From Gammaproteobacteria bacterium (GTDB lineage Bacteria; Pseudomonadota; Gammaproteobacteria; Pseudomonadales; Oleiphilaceae): a stretch of DNA of 7,196 nt. Of the stretch, positions 5,847-7,196 are shown piece by piece. The notes beneath the pieces were generated by a model that was not told where the DNA came from, did not search any database, and worked only from the letters and a program-made list of their open reading frames with translations. Location of the stretch: positions 1-7,196 of the forward strand of contig JAJUGC010000104.1 of assembly GCA_029268325.1 (NCBI GenBank), written 5' to 3'. How positions within the stretch are numbered: position 1 is the first letter of the stretch; each line of letters starts with the position of its first letter. The translations under genes were made by a program, and so were the position numbers.

Positions 5847-5936
5847 GGAGAGGTGGCCGAGAGGCTGAAGGCGCACCCCTGCTAAGGGTGTATAGGCGAA
5901 AGCTTATCGAGGGTTCGAATCCCTCCCTCTCCGCCA
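5847..5936 (+). tRNA. tRNA-Ser(GCU)
   Basis: A 90-base class II tRNA. Acceptor GGAGAGG (5847-5853) pairs with CCTCTCC (5926-5932), followed by discriminator G and an encoded CCA (5934-5936). The anticodon stem CACCC/GGGTG holds the loop CTGCTAA, so the anticodon is GCT, reading AGC and AGU. A long variable arm (TATAGGCGAAAGCTTATC region) is the serine identity feature. The T arm GAGGG-TTCGAAT-CCCTC is perfect. Confidence 0.97.
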
Positions 5937-5947
5937 CTTGTTACAGC

Positions 5948-6024
5948 GCGCCAGTAGCTCAGCTGGATAGAGTACCTGGCTACGAACCAGGCGGTCGGAG
6001 GTTCGAATCCTTCCTGGCGCGCCA
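5948..6024 (+). tRNA. tRNA-Arg(ACG), first copy
   Basis: A 77-base tRNA with acceptor GCGCCAG (5948-5954) pairing with CTGGCGC (6014-6020), discriminator G and encoded CCA (6022-6024). The anticodon stem CCTGG/CCAGG encloses CTACGAA, giving anticodon ACG. The A is expected to become inosine by TadA so that CGU, CGC and CGA are read. The T stem GGAGG/CCTTC has one G-U pair. It begins 11 bases after tRNA-Ser and is surely on the same transcript. Confidence 0.97.
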
Positions 6025-6063
6025 TTTTACCGGCAGTCTCTTATGAGAGATGGGTCGGTAAAA
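6025..6063 (+). other. Hairpin in the spacer between the two tRNA-Arg genes
   Basis: TTTTACCG (6025-6032) pairs with CGGTAAAA (6056-6063). Inside it, TCTCT (6037-6041) pairs with AGAGA (6046-6050) around a TATG loop. The stem starts at the base after the CCA of the first tRNA-Arg. T-rich on the left and A-rich on the right, it has no T-run after the stem and does not look like a terminator. A structure that guides or resists 3' processing of the precursor is plausible. Confidence 0.55.
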
Positions 6064-6109
6064 TAAAGCAACAAGTGTAAGATAGCAGGCCTTGCAAAAG
6101 GTCAAATGG

Positions 6110-6186
6110 GCGCCTGTAGCTCAGTTGGATAGAGTACCTGGCTACGAACCAGGTGGTCGGAGGTTCGAATCCTTCCAGGCGCGCCA
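6110..6186 (+). tRNA. tRNA-Arg(ACG), second copy
   Basis: Same layout and anticodon as the first copy: acceptor GCGCCTG (6110-6116) with CAGGCGC (6176-6182), anticodon loop CTACGAA and encoded CCA (6184-6186). It differs from copy one at four positions. Two are the two halves of one acceptor base pair (A-T to T-A, pairing kept), one is in the D arm (AGCTGG to AGTTGG) and one lies just after the anticodon stem (AGGCGG to AGGTGG). All stems are intact, so it should be functional. Confidence 0.97.
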
Positions 6187-6258
6187 TCCCCTTGCTTCAT
6201 GCTTTTCTGAGTTTCCATTCTCTAGATCTCATCTGAACGTTTTTGCCGGGTTGTTTCC

Positions 6259-6299
6259 AAGCCCTAAAAGCCTTCCCCTTTTGTTCAAAGGGCTTTTTT
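6259..6299 (+). terminator. Intrinsic terminator of the tRNA cluster
   Basis: AAAAGCC (6266-6272) pairs with GGCTTTT (6291-6297), with an inner CTTT/AAAG stem, and runs into CTTTTTT ending at 6299. An overlapping alternative stem, AAGCCCT (6259-6265) with AGGGCTT (6289-6295), also forms. It lies about 75 bases after the second tRNA-Arg and is the only clear Rho-independent terminator in the window. Confidence 0.8.
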
Positions 6300-6391
6300 G
6301 TTCAAATAATCTTCAGCTTTGTAAGTAACTGTTTATTAGCGCCCAGGCTGAGAATTGCTCGAGCTTTCTCCCTTTCGGTGCTTTGTTTAGG

Positions 6392-6420
6392 TTGCGTTAG
6401 CCGGGATGAGGCGGTACATT
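6392..6420 (+). promoter_or_regulatory. Candidate promoter of the oadGA operon
   Basis: TTGCGT (6392-6397) and TACATT (6415-6420) are separated by exactly 17 bases. They match the -35 at 3 of 6 and the -10 at 4 of 6 positions. It sits after the tRNA terminator and implies a leader of roughly 95 bases before oadG. The spacing is ideal and the hexamers are modest. Confidence 0.4.
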
Positions 6421-6520
6421 TGGCGAGTTTTGCGGTGTAAATCCGTAGAAACACGCACGCACCCCAAAAGGGATGAACTGCGTCGCACTACCTATTGCGT
6501 ACCCGATGAAGGTAAACCTC

Positions 6521-6775
6521 ATGAACGAACTACTGGCACAAGCTCTGGAGTTGATGCTGGCTGGAATGGGATTCGTTTTCGTGTTCCTCATTCTGTTGAT
6601 CATTGCCACCTCCTTGGCATCCAAGATCATTACCCGGTATTTCCCAGAACCCGTAGCATCATCGGCCCCTGTGTCCAAGGCGCCCTCCGCACCGGCGCCG
6701 TCGCAGGTAGATGCTCAGCTGCTGTCCGTTATCTCGGCAGCAGTGAAGGAATATCGCTCACGCCACAAGAAGTGA
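6521..6775 (+). CDS. oadG: Oxaloacetate decarboxylase gamma subunit
   Basis: The small membrane subunit of the sodium-pumping oxaloacetate decarboxylase, which helps assemble the cytoplasmic alpha subunit with the membrane beta subunit. At 84 residues it is the typical size. It begins MNELLAQALELMLAGMGFVF, with one membrane helix at about 9-33, then RYFPEP, a Pro/Ala-rich linker (about 41-61), and a conserved-looking C-terminus QLLSVISAAVKEYRSRHKK (about 66-84), the part that in Vibrio OadG contacts the alpha subunit. The frame is open from ATG 6473, with another ATG at 6506. I choose 6521 because AAGG (6509-6512) lies 8 bases before it and the protein then starts as family members do; the ATG at 6473 directly abuts a purine run, with no spacing. 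oadA follows after 46 bases. The gamma-alpha order is the usual operon order. Confidence 0.88.
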   Translation: MNELLAQALELMLAGMGFVFVFLILLIIATSLASKIITRYFPEPVASSAPVSKAPSAPAPSQVDAQLLSVISAAVKEYRSRHKK

Positions 6776-6821
6776 GTCAGATAAGGATTTTTAAACCTTT
6801 GACAGAAAGGCTTATTAAGCA

Positions 6822-7196
6822 ATGACAGATTCTAAGAAACCCCTCGGTATTACGGATGTTGTCCTGCGGGATGCCCATCAGTCTTTGTTGGCGACCCGCA
6901 TGCGGTTGGACGATATGCTCCCAATCGCGGAAAAGTTGGATCAGGTTGGCTTCTGGTCATTGGAGTCCTGGGGAGGCGCAACATTTGACGCCTGTATCCG
7001 CTATTTGGGAGAAGACCCCTGGGAGCGGATTCGTGAACTCAAGAAGGCAATGCCGAGAACGCCCCAGCAAATGTTGCTGCGGGGGCAGAATCTGTTAGGT
7101 TACCGTCACTATGCAGATGATGTGGTAGAGCGCTTTGTAGAGCGTGCTGCGGAGAATGGCATTGATGTGTTCCGTGTGTTCGATGCCATGAACGAC
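6822..7196 (+). CDS. oadA: Oxaloacetate decarboxylase alpha subunit (5' part)
   Basis: Carboxyltransferase subunit that moves CO2 from oxaloacetate to its own biotin. The beta subunit then releases it while exporting sodium ions. Only the first 125 codons are here, running off the right edge in frame. Diagnostic segments are TDVVLRDAHQSLLATRMR (11-28), with Asp17 at the metal-binding position known from Vibrio OadA, WGGATFD (49-55), PWERIR (66-71), MLLRGQNLLGYRHYADD (86-102) and FRVFDAMND (117-125). This HMGL-like TIM-barrel domain is shared with pyruvate carboxylase and transcarboxylase 5S. The oadG gene directly upstream makes OadA the best name. The ribosome site AAAGG (6806-6810) is 11 bases away and weak, so translation may be coupled to oadG. 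The biotin domain and oadB are expected beyond the window. Confidence 0.94.
   Translation, partial: MTDSKKPLGITDVVLRDAHQSLLATRMRLDDMLPIAEKLDQVGFWSLESWGGATFDACIRYLGEDPWERIRELKKAMPRTPQQMLLRGQNLLGYRHYADDVVERFVERAAENGIDVFRVFDAMND

Larger units (their letters stand above)
6187..6520 (+). other. tRNA-oadG intergenic region
   Basis: A 334-base gap holding the tRNA trailer and terminator (to 6299), then the oadG promoter region and leader. Between 6300 and 6390 I see nothing beyond AT-rich sequence. The ~95-base leader from about 6427 has small weak hairpins (for example CCC-AAAA-GGG at 6463-6472) and no riboswitch I recognise. Confidence 0.6.

Noticed and set aside
5948..6186. tRNA-Arg copies as attachment sites of an integrated element
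   Set aside because: The two copies are full-length genes 85 bases apart with nothing between them, and no integrase or phage gene is present.
6473..6520. Upstream oadG starts at ATG 6473 or ATG 6506
   Set aside because: Neither has a spaced ribosome site, and the added residues MNCVALPIAYPMKVNL are unlike the N-terminus of OadG proteins. ATG 6521 has AAGG 8 bases upstream.

Overview
The window is a chromosomal segment of a gammaproteobacterium. The core order alaS - lysC - csrA - tRNA-Ser(GCU) - tRNA-Arg(ACG) is the one I remember from Pseudomonas and relatives. The protein sequences are Pseudomonas-like, and an oadG-oadA pair (sodium-pumping oxaloacetate decarboxylase) downstream suggests a marine or halotolerant member such as the Cellvibrio/Microbulbifer/Oceanospirillum side of the class. 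The lineage is inferred from gene order and protein similarity recalled from memory, not from a search.

Left end (1-797, minus strand). The window opens inside a short gene read leftwards from an ATG at 173. Its first ~20 residues form one membrane segment resembling the tiny cbb3-oxidase subunit CcoM. It then runs straight into the conserved middle of a TonB-dependent receptor plug domain, so it looks like a chimera of two genes. It has a good Shine-Dalgarno, and upstream lies a near-perfect FNR/ANR box with a suitably placed extended -10. Before it on the same strand is a complete RDD-family membrane protein.

Centre (1128-5786, plus strand). alaS (alanyl-tRNA synthetase, 875 aa) is intact. 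After a 212-base gap rich in inverted repeats comes lysC (monofunctional aspartate kinase with two ACT domains, 411 aa), which contains an in-frame Met248 with an SD-like sequence and could also yield a separate regulatory beta subunit. A 376-base gap with a promoter and a GGA-rich leader precedes csrA (68 aa).

RNA cluster (5805-6299). A promoter with an extended -10 and a GC-rich discriminator drives tRNA-Ser(GCU) and two nearly identical tRNA-Arg(ACG) genes. A long hairpin separates the two Arg genes, and an intrinsic terminator closes the unit.

Right end (6392-7196). A candidate promoter and ~100-base leader precede oadG (84 aa membrane subunit) and the first 125 codons of oadA (carboxyltransferase subunit); oadB is expected beyond the edge.

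Most of the window is housekeeping. The parts worth a second look are the chimeric FNR-controlled reading frame at the left edge and the structured alaS-lysC spacer. I see no phage, transposon, CRISPR or defence genes.
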